64,000 bases of DNA from Metallyticus violacea (Eukaryota; Arthropoda; Insecta; Mantodea; Metallyticidae). A program made the translations under genes and the position numbers. Position 1 is the stretch's first letter; the number at the start of each line of letters is the position of its first letter. Where the stretch lies: contig CM060846.1 of the NCBI GenBank assembly GCA_030762175.1, forward strand, positions 305,570,512 through 305,634,511. The letters run 5' to 3'. The notes beneath the pieces were generated by a model, which searched no databases, was not told the origin of the DNA, and worked only from the letters and a program-made list of their open reading frames with translations. Positions 11,740 through 22,530 of the stretch are shown one piece after another.

Positions 11740-12440
11740 CCTCTTCCATTCTTCTTTGCTTGCCAAATCTCTTTTTATAATCTCTGTTATTTCCTGACCT
11801 AATTTCCAGTTGCTATGCTGATTTAGACTTTCTCTGTTTTCTCCTTTCTGCAGATATTTGTTGATATGTTTAAGGCATTCTTGTCCCTTACATTTTTCTT
11901 AAACATCCATACCATTCAAAGTTTTAATATTTTTTTGACATCTACAATGGAGTGCTCAACATTTATTAATTCTCTAATCACAGTATTTCCGATTTTATCT
12001 TTTCTGGAAGTTCTTAATGCTCTCCACCAAAAATTAATTTTGATTGACAGCATCTTTTATTAGATGCCATATTTCTGACTTGTATATTCTTATGCTTCTT
12101 ACTATTATGTTATTAATCATTGTTTCAGTCTCAAAATATCTAATTGCTGGAATATCAATTTCTAAATACTTGTGTTGTTCACAATGTTCTACATTTTCTC
12201 TTCTTTCATTTAGTACCAAATTTTGTAAATCTTCTCCAATTGCCATATATTTTGCTTTTCTTAAGTTTATACTTAATCCCTACTTTTCATCTTCAAAAAT
12301 TTTCTGAACACAATGTAAATCATCAAAATCCTAGGCTAGTTGTTACTGATCATTAGCAAAGTGTAAATCATATACTGTTTGCCCTCCAAAACTTACTTGC
12401 CATAGTTGCACATTTCTTCTAATTTGAAAGGATAATGCCC
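11740..12440 (-). pseudogene. LINE reverse transcriptase fossil (C-terminal half)
   Basis: On the minus strand from about 12430 downward: VYDLHFANDQ, a decayed YADD-box block; LSINLRKAKYMAIGEDL; CEQHKYLEIDI (KYLG-type block); IYKSEIWHLIKDAVNQN; then a basic tail with KQRKSKSAWQLEI and GNNRDYKKRFGKQRRMEEEY near 11745-11840. This block order is that of non-LTR retrotransposon ORF2 from motif C to the C-terminus. The catalytic FADD/YADD reads FAND, and there are stops and frameshifts. Clade not assigned. No poly-A tail or target duplication was identified. Confidence 0.7.
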
Positions 12441-12544
12441 AAATATATTTCAAACAAAATTGGTGATGAATAGAACTCTTGGTGAAGCCCTTTGGTAACT
12501 AGGAACTTCTCAGAAAACCTTTTTACCAATTTTAATTTTATACT

Positions 12545-12587
12545 CTGTGCGTGCGCGCATGCGTGCGTGTGTGTGAGAGAGAGAGAT
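12545..12587 (+). repeat. Mixed (GTGC)n/(GT)n/(GA)n microsatellite
   Basis: A simple repeat GTGCGTGCGCGCATGCGTGC followed by GT and GA dinucleotides, lying just outside the 5' end of the adjacent Penelope-like element. Confidence 0.9.
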
Positions 12588-12881
12588 TTTAATTAGCAGG
12601 AATTTTCACAGTGAAATATATTTTTATGAGGAAATCACTTAAATTTCATTAATTTTGTTCCACTTACTTGGACATATTTTGAAGGCTGTTGCCTTCATCA
12701 TAAGCATGGTTTCAATGTCAGCTTCCCAGCATGGTATTAAGATGTCGCTCTTTAGATGTTACAAATTTAGTGTTTACGTTTATGCTGTTGTTTGTAAGAC
12801 TAAAATGAACTAATTTTTCTTTAAATTACAATTAATGATGAATATGGGAATTCGTACAGTGAATTGATCATAAACTCTTAG

Positions 12882-13192
12882 GTAGATTAAAAGTAAAACT
12901 ACTTAAAATTATGTTAACACATTAAAAACACACTTGACATTCCACTCTTAAAACTTTTATAATTAAAATTGGTACATGTTTTGTGAGACCTTGCTCACAT
13001 TGTCAACCTATACAATTAACAGCATGGGAAAATATATACATAAACAAAAACAAGTAAAAATTAGTAGATTAAAAGTAAAACTACTTAAAATCATGTTAAT
13101 ACATTAAAAAGACTGTTGACATTCTATTCTTAAAACTTTTAAAATTAAAACTGGGACATGTTTCATGAGACCGTGCTCCATTGTCAATCATA
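12882..13192 (+). repeat. Direct repeat, 182-bp period, inside a PLE leader
   Basis: The block starting GTAGATTAAAAGTAAAACTA at 12882 recurs at 13064. The similarity runs about 130 bp (TTAAAACTTTTA-AATTAAAA, ACATGTTT-GTGAGACC-TGCTC, ATTGTCAA) with scattered mismatches. Between the two units lies about 50 bp of unrelated AT-rich sequence. Confidence 0.8.
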
Positions 13193-13452
13193 GAATGACT
13201 CTTCAGTAGGTGCTGAATCTCAGAGCCAGCTTGTGGCTTCATAACTAGCTAGTATTGTGCATGAAGCATAGATTAAAAGCACCTATTACCTTGCTTGAAG
13301 CACAAAAAGAGATGACCTGCCATTGCCCAATCCAGTTAGAATGCTCATTCTCACTCTTGGTATTAATACTTATATACTTGGTATATCAAAATAAATTTAT
13401 GAACAACAATTTGACTGTAAGCAGATTACTAAAAAGCACAACCATACTGAAC

Positions 13453-14830
13453 AAGTAACAAAAAAAGAAGATTTTACCAGACAACCCTACCATACCCAGA
13501 ATCTATGGACTATTGAAAATACATAAACCTGGTAATAAAATGAGACCTATAGTAAATACAATAAATTTATCCACATAAAATTGAGTCAATTGCTTGTTAA
13601 ATCAATTCAATAGGTTACCAAAATACAAAAGCCAAAGCATAAAAAACTCAACAGAATCAATACAGAGAATTAAACTTATGAAACTGGAAAACAGGAACTT
13701 AGTAGTGTCTTATGATGTAGTTTCTATGTTTCCTAACATCCCCAAAGAGAAACTAATAAATATCTTTAAAAAAATGGCTAACCTCAATCAAGCTACCTGG
13801 AGAAATCATAGAGCAATATCTGAGCCTCACCAAAATTTGCATCAATTGATTCACATCTACTCTCACCATTCTTAGCAGACATATACATGAGTTTCTTGGA
13901 AACAAAATTAGTATAGGCTTTCCCACATATATACAAATGTTGGTATCGTCGGTTGATGATGTCTTTGTAATAGTAGATGAAAAATGGAAAGATGACACAA
14001 TATAAACTACTAAACCTACAAGACAGCAACATACAATTCACAATGGAAATGGAGAGCAACAAGATTCTTCCTTTCCTGGATATAAAAATTATAAAAAATG
14101 ATAACATACTGGAATTTGGCATATTCAGGAAAGATACCCACATGGATAATTATATAAAAAGCAACTGTCACAATCCAAAACAACAAAAACTAGCTATAAT
14201 CAATAACCTCACAGTCAGATTAACAAATCTACCAGTAAATGAGACAGAATACAAATTGGAGAACCAAAAAATCATGGATATAGCACAGAAAAATGACTAC
14301 ACAACAGATCTGGTCAAGAAAAAGATAGAAAAATTCAGAAAACAAAAACAAATAGAAAAAGTCACCACACTGAAAGGTTACACAGGAGAGCAGATATATA
14401 ACAAATTTACATTCCATCCATGGGCGCACACCAAAAATTTCAAAAGATTTTCAAAGATGCCAACATTATTTTGGCTCCAGTGAATAAATGCAATTTGAAA
14501 AACCCCTCCTAAAAACCAACACATAGGATAAAATCTGCCAGGAAAACAATCAGGCATTTATGAAATCAGTTGCAACGACTGCAATAATAAATATATAGGT
14601 AAAACAAAAAGGAACATTACCATATGGTTTAAGGAACACATGAGAAGTGTAAAATATAAACACATGGAAAAAATCAGCAGTAGCATACCATTTCTGGCAA
14701 AAAAAAACATGAATTCCAAAATGAACCAAAACTCTTAAAAGCTCTTCAAAAACCCATAGAATTATTGGTGTGGTAAAATATATTCTTGAACAAAAACAAA
14801 GAAAATTTAGTTCATTTTGATCTTCCAAAC
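13453..14830 (+). pseudogene. PLE polyprotein: reverse transcriptase plus GIY-YIG endonuclease, frameshifted
   Basis: Domains in order, in shifting frames. 13480-13570: PRIYGLLKIHKPGNKMRPIV, the PLE-specific RT block. 13705-13745: VVSYDVVSMFPNIPKEK, motif A with its Asp. 13870-13905: SPFLADIYMSFLE, motif B region. 13948-13990: VDDVFVIVDE, motif C with both Asp. 13977-14483: the connector, with FLDIKIIKND and FGIFRKDTH. 14553-14600: GIYEISCNDCNNKYIG, an intact GIY-x10-YIG core with two Cys, then KTKRN and FKEH. Frameshifts separate these blocks and stops follow the endonuclease, so no functional protein is made. PLE proteins normally copy RNA by target priming and use GIY-YIG to nick DNA. Confidence 0.85.
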
Positions 14831-15189
14831 AACAGCAACCTCATCAAAAAGTTTATAAAATCCAAAGAGCGACATCTTCATACCAAGCTGGAAAGCTGGC
14901 AGTGGAACCATGCTGACGATGAAGGAAGTTTGCCTTTGAAACATTTTAACACATAATTTTATGCAAAATTCTATCCCATAAATAGAAAGAAATATATGAG
15001 AATCTGTGAGATCAGTGGTGTACATTGGCATCTGCATAATGAGTGCATATGCTGCCAGGACAATTATTTTAGAAATAATAATTTATTATGTAATTCAGAC
15101 CAAACTAGGATAATGTATTTCAATACTGTTAATATTGCAATATTAATAATATAAATTAATGTAAATAATGTACATAGAAGAATTTTACA

Positions 15190-15420
15190 TCAGCAAATTT
15201 TTAGAAATTTACATTGATAAGTCCTTAAGATGGGATAGGCATATTAATTATGTTTGTATGAAGATAAGTTCTGGTATTTATTTATTCATTAAAACACTTT
15301 AAAATATGGATATGTGAATGGATTTATTCATGGATGAATTAGTGGATTCTATATATTATGGAGTTATTTAACTACATTTGCTGTATTAGAATTGAACTAT
15401 GGGGATTGCCATTTGTCAAA
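15190..15420 (+). pseudogene. LINE RT C-terminal fragment
   Basis: One frame reads LEIYIDKSLRWDRHINYVCM followed by KISSGIYLF. This is the block LGIxIDxxLxWxxHIxYVCxKxSSGxY found just after the RT catalytic core in many insect LINEs. A following segment reads DELVDSIYYGVI and then a decayed ELxYG block. Stops and shifts are present. No other domains of this copy are visible. Confidence 0.65.
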
Positions 15421-15437
15421 CTTTTAAATAGCATAGT

Positions 15438-15500
15438 TGTGAGAGAGGGGGAGAGGGAGGGGAGAGAGGGAGAGCCAGGGAGAAGGAGAGAGGGAGCAGG
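15438..15500 (+). repeat. Purine tract (GA/GGA-rich)
   Basis: About 60 bp of nearly pure purine (GAGAGGGGGAGAGGGAGGGG and similar), with one CC interruption. Such tracts can form triplex or G-rich structures, but no function is indicated here. Confidence 0.9.
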
Positions 15501-15689
15501 GACCATTTTAGAACTCAATTCCAAGTATTATACAGGGAAATTTTTAAATGTAAACTGATATTTTCTATTTATTCTCTTATTGTGTTATTTTATTTACCAT
15601 GTTAATTACTAAGTCTACATGCAAGAAGTTAGAAATGCATAATTATAGCAAATAAATATGATTTATACAAGACAGGACATTATATAAAA

Positions 15690-16112
15690 TATTTAGAGAA
15701 TGACCCACTGGTAAATGGTGCTAAATTCTACTACAGTGCCCATGAACTCAAATACCTGGAAATGAAGACATTTAAAAGGAAAGTGCACTTAATGCTTTTA
15801 AATTATAAGTTTTATAGAATATAAGCATATAATGAAAACATTAATATTATTGCCATAATTTGTGTAATTACAATTAATTTGCTTCAGTTATAAAAATCAA
15901 AGCTAATGATATGCATGTACGAGTATGTGATGGAGAGAGAGAATGCATCCACTTTATGTATACTGTCATTTAAGTTGAGTTATATATATTGATAAAGCCA
16001 AGATTTATGTATAAATCAAATGGTAAATAAAATATCTACCTATCTACAGTAAACTCCCACAAGAGATTAAACTACTAACAGGTAATACATTTAAGATACA
16101 CTTACAAAGATT
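15690..16112 (+). pseudogene. LINE C-terminal tails (two blocks)
   Basis: The frame at about 15715-15830 reads YYSAHELKYLEMKTFKRKVH, and at 16040-16112 IYSKLPQEIKLLTGNTFKIH then LQRF and a stop. The IYxKLPxEIKxLxGNxFKxxLxxFL pattern is the usual end of insect LINE ORF2 proteins. The second block ends 20 bp before the mariner insertion at 16132. Whether both blocks belong to the copy at 15190 is unclear. Confidence 0.5.
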
Positions 16113-16131
16113 TTAATTAATAAATGATATA

Positions 16132-17477
16132 CGAGGGGCATTGAATAAGTAATGCAACACATTTTTTTCTTAAAGCAGGTTGGTTTTATTCATGATTCAA
16201 ATACAGCATGCTATTCCCCAAAGTTTTGGCTAAAAAACCCTAATTTTCAACATAAACTCTGTACAATGTTACAACCTTATGCCACCTTGAAGGGAGGGCA
16301 TGTATGCCTGCATGGTACCACCCTACTGGTCTATGTCGGAGCCAATGTCTTGCTGCATCAACACAACAACTTCCACATCATCCATATAGTGCTTCCCACG
16401 GAGTGCATCCTTCATTGGGCCAAACAGGTGGAAGTCGGAAGTTGCGAGATTCGGGCTGTAGGGTGGATGAGGAAAAAGTCCACTGAAGTTTTGTGAACTC
16501 CTCTAGGGTGCGCAGACTTGTGTTAGGCCTTGCATTATCATGCAGAATGAAAAGTTCATTTGCATTTTGTGGCTATGAACATGCTGATGTCGCTTCTCCA
16601 ATTTCCTTAGAGTAGCACAATACACTTCACAGTTGATCGTTTCACCATGAGGGAGGACATCGAACAGAATAACCCCTTCAGAGTCCCAAAAATCCGTAAC
16701 CATGACTTTACGTCCAGCTGAGGGTACGGTTTTGAACTTTTTCTTTGAAGGAGAGTTGGTGTGGTGCCACTCCATGGATTGCCGTTTTGTTTCGGATTCG
16801 AAGTGATGAATCCATGTTTCATCGCCGTGACAATATTTGACAAAAAATTGTCACCCTCAGCCTCATAACGATCAATCAATTCCGCACAGATGGTCCTTCT
16901 ATGATCTTTATGGTCGTCAGTTAGGCGTCGAGGAACCCAGCAAGAACAAACCTTTGAGTGCCCCAACTGGTGGATAAGTGTGTCAGCACTACCAACAGAA
17001 ACGCCAAGTTGAGCAGCGAGGTGTTTGATTATGATCCGTCGATCACCTCGAATAAGAGAGTCCGCACATTCCAACGCTGCAGGAGTCACAGCTGTGTGCG
17101 GGTGGGCGGCCAGCACGCGGGAGATCAGACGGGTTTTCTTGACCTTGTTGTGTTGATGACACACGCCTCGCCCAACGACTCACCGTACTTTTGTCCACTG
17201 CCAGGTCTCCGTAGACATTCTGCAAGCGCCTAGGAATACCTGTGATACTCTGATTTTCCGCCAAAGAAATTCAATAATAGCTCTCTGTTTGGAGCGCACC
17301 TCCGTTACAGACGCCATTTTGAAGGCTAGTTATAGCGCTGCCATCGATCGGAAATTAATGAAACTGTATGGGGTGAAGCGGGAATATTTAAAGATTACCT
17401 ACACAAAATTTCAATTTTTTTCTAACAAAATTGGCTTAGGAAAAAAATGTATTGCATTACTTATTGAACGCCCCTCG
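16132..17477 (-). mobile_element. Mariner transposon 1, complete with TIRs and TA duplication
   Basis: Both ends are visible. The left starts CGAGGGGCATTGAATAAGTA and the right, read in reverse complement, starts CGAGGGGCGTTCAATAAGTA; the inverted repeats run about 38 bp with about three differences. TA dinucleotides flank it at 16130-16131 and 17478-17479, as expected for Tc1/mariner insertion. The length of 1,346 bp is normal for mariner. Confidence 0.93.
16240..17317 (-). pseudogene. Mariner transposase 1 (DD34D), frameshifted and catalytically dead
   Basis: The start ATG lies at 17317 (MASVTEVRSKQRAIIEFL) and the probable stop at 16240-16242. Blocks in order: N-terminal helix-turn-helix (RRLQNVYGDLAVDKSTVSRW; HLAAQLGVSVGSADTLIHQL), linker WVPRRLTDDHK, catalytic block 1 GDETWIHHFE near 16800, block 2 LHDNARP near 16530, and block 3 near 16450. 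Several frameshifts break the frame. In block 3 the invariant YSPD reads YSPN (AAT, bases 16449-16451), so the third catalytic Asp is lost. The transposase normally cuts and pastes the element at TA. Confidence 0.93.
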
Positions 17478-17631
17478 TAATTTAGATGCTTTTAAATCTC
17501 TTTTCTTCTGTTTTATTAATTGTAAGATTTAATGTTTTTCCAAAGACTATTTCTTATTTTACTTGACACACACGTGCATATATAATTTTGTTTTAAAGAA
17601 TAAAACTGTTTTACTAGATACATATCATATA

Positions 17632-18902
17632 CGAGGGTAGGTCTATAAGTTTCCGGCCTAACCATTTTCTAGGTATGATAAAGACAAAAAATATATCTCA
17701 CTTTTCAATATAGCTACCCGTTATTGTAATACACTTCTCACATCTTTGAATTAACATTTCAAAAATAGTAGAAATCTTTTCTGCAAAATGGGCATAAACA
17801 GCATCCATCACTTCTTCGTCACACTTAAATGTCCTTCCTCGAAGGTCCTTTTTGAGATTTGAGAGGTGGAAATAATCACTGGGAGCTAGATCTGGGCCGT
17901 AGGGTGGATGGTCGAACTCCTTGGCGCCACATTTCTTCACAGCTTCCTTTGCAACAAGAGCTGTGTGCACAGGCGCATTGTTGTGAAGAAGGTGCACACC
18001 ACCACTCAGTTTTCCGTGGCTTTTCTCTTTAAGGAAGCACATAGTCTGTGTAGTAGGCCAACATAGTATTCTCCATTTACTGTGGTGTTTCTCTTCTTGA
18101 AGTCAATGAAGAGTATTCCTTCACAGTCCCAAAAGATTATGGCCATGGTCTTCTTGGTTGACCGAGCAACCTTGTCCTTTAGAGGCACTGCTTCGCCAGG
18201 TTTACGCCACTCCATTGATTCGCTTTTGAACAAAGGATCATTATAGAGGACCATAGTTTCATCTCCTGTAATAACGGTTTATGGAACTTCTCTCTCTTGT
18301 TGCCATGGTAGAGCTCCAAAAATGCCTGACAACAGATAACTCGTTGCTGCTTTTGGACTAAGGAAAGAAGTCTAAGCATCCATCTTGCACTAACCTTATT
18401 CATGTTTAAATATTCATGAATAATTCGAAGGACTGTTGTTTTAGAAAGGCCCAACCTTGCTGTTATTTCTGTAACTTTGAGCCACCCGGCTTCCATAATT
18501 TCTCCTCCCACAAGAGCGATGCTTTCAGGACTGGGCACCTCCAAGAGCGAACCTGAATGCTCTTGTCTTCATTGCTTTCTCGACCCATTCAAAAAAGTTT
18601 GGCCTATTCTTTTATGGTAGAATATGAGAGAGGCTTCCCCATATACACCGTGCAATTGCTGTTTAATTTCATTTGGAGTAAGTCCTTCTTTTGTAAATTA
18701 CTTAAAAACAGATTGATACTCCATTTTGAACGTCACAATATTCTACAATAGCCTTCTTAATGCAACTATATTTGAACACTGAACACAGTGGAAGTTAGAG
18801 CTACAATTATTTACTTAATAGATAAGGTATTACCCCAGATAAGGGTTTTGTGAAGGCGATAATCCTTATCGGCGAGGCCGGAAACTTGTGGACCTACACT
18901 CG
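17632..18902 (-). mobile_element. Mariner transposon 2, complete with TIRs and TA duplication
   Basis: The left end starts CGAGGGTAGGTCTATAAGTT and the right end, reversed, starts CGAGTGTAGGTCCACAAGTT. The inverted repeats extend through TTCCGGCCT, about 28 bp. TA flanks lie at 17630-17631 and 18903-18904. The length is 1,271 bp. It is a different lineage from mariner 1, since both the TIRs and the protein differ clearly, and it lies 154 bp away in the same orientation. Confidence 0.93.
17698..18724 (-). pseudogene. Mariner transposase 2 (DD34D), stops, frameshifts, catalytic loss
   Basis: The ATG at 18724 is followed by a stop at codon 9 and then GLTPNEIKQQLHGVYGEASL and STIKEWAKLF, the N-terminal DNA-binding region. 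Further blocks: EITARLGLSKTTVLRIIHEY, ARWMLRLLSLVQKQQR, block 1 GDET near 18265, SMEWRKPGEAVPLKDK, MAIIFWDCEGILFIDFKK, and block 2/3 in 17698-18042 with HPPYGPDLAPSD. Block 2 reads LLHNNAPVH instead of LHDNAP: the Asp codon is AAC (17980-17982), a change that fits CpG decay. The protein ends SYIEK at 17698. Confidence 0.93.
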
Positions 18903-19189
18903 TATGTGTGGTGTGTGTGAGTTGAATTTTTAATATATATTATTTAACTGTTATATTACATCTAGTGTACACTAATTTCCATAAGGTTAAGAATATACTT
19001 CCTTTTACATAAACAGGTACTATAGGGCAAAGTGATAAATATGAATATGATTAATATTAAAATGGTCATTGATTTTGTTATGAAAACGAATGGAATTATA
19101 TCACATTGTCTGAAAATGTGGAAATTCTTAAAGTTGCTTCAAGGTTTGAAATTTAATAGAGAGGATTTACACTATTACATGGAAATGTA

Positions 19190-19660
19190 ATGACTTAGCT
19201 ATGGCATGCTCAAATATAATATGAGAGTAAGTATCTGGGAGTAGCCCTAGACCAGACGCTGACTTGGAACACTCACCTTGATGTTATACATAAAGCATGG
19301 TGTGCATTATAGCAAGCAGACATACATGGGATCTCAAATTACAAATATGCCATTGTCTGCATGTTGCTATGATGAGATCATAATATATGGAGTTCTAGAA
19401 AAAGGCACAAAAAATGACTGAGCATAACAGACTTATGAGGGTACAAAAACTTGCTTGTCTTTGCATAATTGATGCATTTTGCAGCATGCAACTGACTGTA
19501 CTAAAATTTTATTTGGAATTCTGTCTGTAGACCTATATATCAAAACAAAGGCCAGAGTAGGAACCTAGTAAAGGAATGCTGTAGGCAACTGGAGAGAAAA
19601 GCTATTGTAATGCTGGACACTCTTCGACAAGAACCACAGTACTATCTAACATAGTGCTCT
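19190..19660 (+). pseudogene. Jockey-like LINE RT C-terminal remnant
   Basis: Plus-strand reading gives VSKYLGVALDQTLTWNTHLD, then HKAWCAL, GISNYKYAIVCMLL and RVQKLACLCIIDAFCSMQLT followed by VLKF. The order KYLGVxLDxxLTW ... RVQRLACLCITGAxxxxPTxALE is that of jockey/I-type LINE ORF2 proteins downstream of the RT core. Stops are frequent. The copy is isolated, with neither end recognisable. Confidence 0.7.
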
Positions 19661-20116
19661 GACGTGTCATCTAATTATATGCCTATAAAGCACAACTATT
19701 TAGGATCAGAATTGGAGAATGATCTAACTAGAAGAGAGAAAACTCACCTGTTCTTTCTAAGAGGCATCTGGAGTTCTTTATAGATGGTTGAGGAGTAGAC
19801 TTGCCAGATTTTAAGAATTTCAACAAGGGGTATCAATTTGTCCCTTTCAAAGGCCGGAAGGGCTCCTTCCCTAACCATAAAAATTACAACTAGTCAAGTT
19901 ACTACAATACTTAACATATATATGCCAACAATCCCCGCATATTTTTTCCAAAATTTAACAGCAAAAAGTTGGGGTGAGGGTATTATTCGCGTTAGATTTG
20001 GTACCACACTTATGACATACCAATATCCGGAAGTTGGCATCCTACCGTTACAAGCGAGAACCGCGTGCACAGACCGCTTCATACGTCATTTGCATAGCGT
20101 CAGCTGAAGTGAACGC

Positions 20117-21563
20117 ATGTATTCAGGTGTAAAACATCTTTAGAGATCGTTCAAGGCGAAAGAAAATCTTCATATCATCAAAGAGGCTGATCAAACTCAC
20201 AATCGCGCTGCTGGATGAAAACTGTATTTCGTAAGTGGCGAAAAAATAGAGCTCGTCTTGAGCAGACGATCAGTATCGGCGGGCATTTCTCGGCCAAAAG
20301 CAAAGAATCCAGAAGTGGAAAATAGATTATGTGACTGAAACGAGACAGTTTGTATGTGACGTTATGAGTGATTTTTATTTGTTTATTTAAGGACGCTTTT
20401 TAACATCACAGGTCATCAGCGTCCCATTCTATTCAAGACGTGAAACGGCGAACAAATTTTGCTCAGAGGCCTCTTCTTTCAGGCTTGAGGTTCTTTTTCA
20501 TGCCGTAAATGTACGACATGGGACCCAAGGCTTTACTTCCCTTCCGAATGAAGCCATACTTTGGATTTTTACGCCCGAAAAAATCCATCGATCCTGACCG
20601 GGTTCGAACCCGCGATCTTGGGTTTAGAAGGCAAGTATGGTTACCACTATACCACAAGGACCAACGCGTTATGAGTGAAGTGTACTAATTGAAAGCTATA
20701 ACTATAGCAAGAGAACTAATCATAACCGGTACTGGCTAGTCATGGATGGCTCACGTGTTTTCCAACGTAACGACTTTAGTTTTCGTAGGAAAACGAGCAT
20801 CGGCTTCCCTGCCGATTACGGAGAGAAAATAGTGAAGTTCAACAGATTCATCATCAGATTGCGCCAAAGAAATCAATATTTACTGTCGCAAATTGATATT
20901 TCAAGCCAAACGCCTGCGTACTTTGAAATGCCGCATGGCTACACAATAAATAATAAGGGTGAATTCAGCGAGGTTATTAGAACTGGCGATAGTGAAAAAC
21001 AAAGATGCACTGTTATGCTGTGTGTAACTGTAGATGGAAGAAAGCTACCGCCATTTATCAACTTTAAACGAAAAACCATTCCTAAAATGAATGTTAAGGG
21101 CGCCATCAAAGGCTCATCCTAAAGAGTGGATGACTAATGAGCTTACAGTCAACTGGGTGGCGCGAGTATGGCAACATCGTCCAGGAACGCTAAACTTAGA
21201 GAACATGCTTGTTCTGGACAGTGACCGCGGCCATACTACAACGTACAGACAATTTTGAACGAGGGAAGAACTGACTTGGCTGTAATTCCTGCAGGATTTA
21301 CATCGATTCTCCAACCATTTGATGTTTAAAGTTGTATTAAAGAACGTTATACGAGATGGATGGCCGAGGAAAAGCATCAACTCACCCCAAGCGGTAAATC
21401 AAGCTCCCGGAAGTGATCCAAATCTTTGAATGGGTGAAAAGTACATGGGACTCGATTTCTCTCGATGGAAAGAAGAACGATATGCTGTGGGAGGATAGAG
21501 ATTGGGCGTTGACGATGACAAGACGACGACTCTCCTTGCAGTGATGACGAAAGTGATGAATAG
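20117..21563 (+). pseudogene. Pogo/Tigger-type transposase, interrupted by a SINE
   Basis: ATG at 20117, stop nine codons in, then SFKAKENLHIIKEADQTHNR (helix-turn-helix of the CENP-B/pogo type) and RRSVSAGISRPKAKNPEVEN. A SINE occupies 20372-20666. The frame resumes with HNRYWLVMDGSRVFQRNDFS and FRRKTSIGFPADYG (second DNA-binding domain) and the DDE_1 block 20895-21115: QTPAYFEMPHGYTINNKGE, TVMLCVTVDGRKLPPFINFK. Then MLVLDSDRGHTT near 21206 and VIPAGFTSILQPFDV near 21280, the family's second and third catalytic regions, and an acidic tail DDSPCSDDESDE ending at 21563. In the first catalytic block the expected Asp of MDQTP is replaced (ISSQTP), and frameshifts occur after 21120. Clear terminal inverted repeats were not found. 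Confidence 0.88.
20372..20666 (-). mobile_element. SINE family A, full length, 12-bp target duplication
   Basis: A complete reverse-complement copy. The tRNA-like head is at the 20666 side, with GTCCTTGTGGTATAGTGGTA, B box GGTTCGAACCC and the TCGATGGATTTTTTCGGGCG body; the (AAAT)n tail is at 20372. It is flanked by CGTTATGAGTGA at 20360-20371 and at 20667-20678. It sits inside the pogo/Tigger transposase, so it is younger than that element. Confidence 0.95.
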
Positions 21564-22440
21564 AAGCAAGGCAGCATGTAATTATGAAAATAATATTTTA
21601 TCGTATTTATGCTAAATAGAAGAGAAAAGTTTAGGATGCTGACTTAGGTGTATACATTTTCTTGCAGAGTACTCGTTGGTTCCACGTCCGACGAGATTAT
21701 GATTATAACGCAACGATTTTCTTAAGTACAATAACATTTTATATTATTTTTATTGTATTCTTTAATGCGCTCAATATAAATGTTTAATGCAGCTCTAAAA
21801 AAATTCCCAAATCTCCCTAAAATTTGGGTGCGGCGATTATTCGCGTACATACTGCATATTTATTTTGCACTACATATTCACAGTAACTGCACTCAACATA
21901 TACAATATACTATAAACATGGTGGGTTATCATACTTGCAATTCTTCTTGGCATTATTTAGTAATGATTTATCTGTCATATAAACTCCTTGACAACTAGCA
22001 TTAAAATATAATTTTATTTAAATTTCATTCTTAATTAAATTTAAAGAAAAAGTTCACTGCCCATTGCTACATTTCTTATTTAATATTGAAAATACCCTCT
22101 GCAAATGCATTAGGGCCAGAAATGCTTAATATATTCATATTAAAATACTGGACATTTTAAACCAGTTTTTTTTCTATGAGTGAAACTTTTATTTACTCAA
22201 GTGCACTAACTAGAGCTTGCATGCTTACTGGTTCATCTATCCCCATTTACAAACTACTGGCGTTAGTATTTGATTCCAATATTTATAAGTATGAGAAATT
22301 AAAAAGAACATTACACGAGTTCTGCATGATTTTGAAATACACAAATCAATCAAGAGAGAAAATAGAGGATTTTTGATGTCCTATATGACTTCTAAACAGA
22401 ACACAATTTTTCCTCCACTATATATAATACAGGATGTCTG
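21564..22440. other. No recognisable gene
   Basis: Contains the motif GCGATTATTCGCG at about 21832-21844, similar to GGTATTATTCGCG at 19979-19991 left of the pogo element but in the same rather than the inverted orientation. The rest is AT-rich. The 66-codon frame at 22176 has no known motif. Confidence 0.4.
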
Positions 22441-22530
22441 GCAAGTCTATTTAAAGAGTAAGAAACCCTTTAGGAATTAAAATGTAAATTGGAACTTGCA
22501 CAGTGAAGCTGTGAGTTGAACTTTAGCCTG

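Larger units (their letters stand above)
12595..14960 (+). mobile_element. Penelope-like element (family B) with inverted termini
   Basis: A PLE with RT and GIY-YIG regions. The 5' end (about 12600-12765: TTCCACTTACTTGGACAT, CCTTCATCATAAGCATGG, AAGATGTCGCTCTTTA) recurs in inverted form at the 3' end (14862-14938: AAAGAGCGACATCTTCATAC, ACCATGCTGACGATGAAGG). Over about 75 bp the two ends are clear imperfect inverted repeats. The 5' end also matches the 268-bp hairpin at 51026-51293, so both belong to one family. The 3' end stops short of the outer block, so it is probably 3'-truncated, and no target duplication was found. Confidence 0.8.

Noticed and set aside
16152..17233. Plus-strand open frames across mariner 1
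   Set aside because: They are the antisense shadow of the minus-strand mariner transposase, whose motifs are unambiguous.
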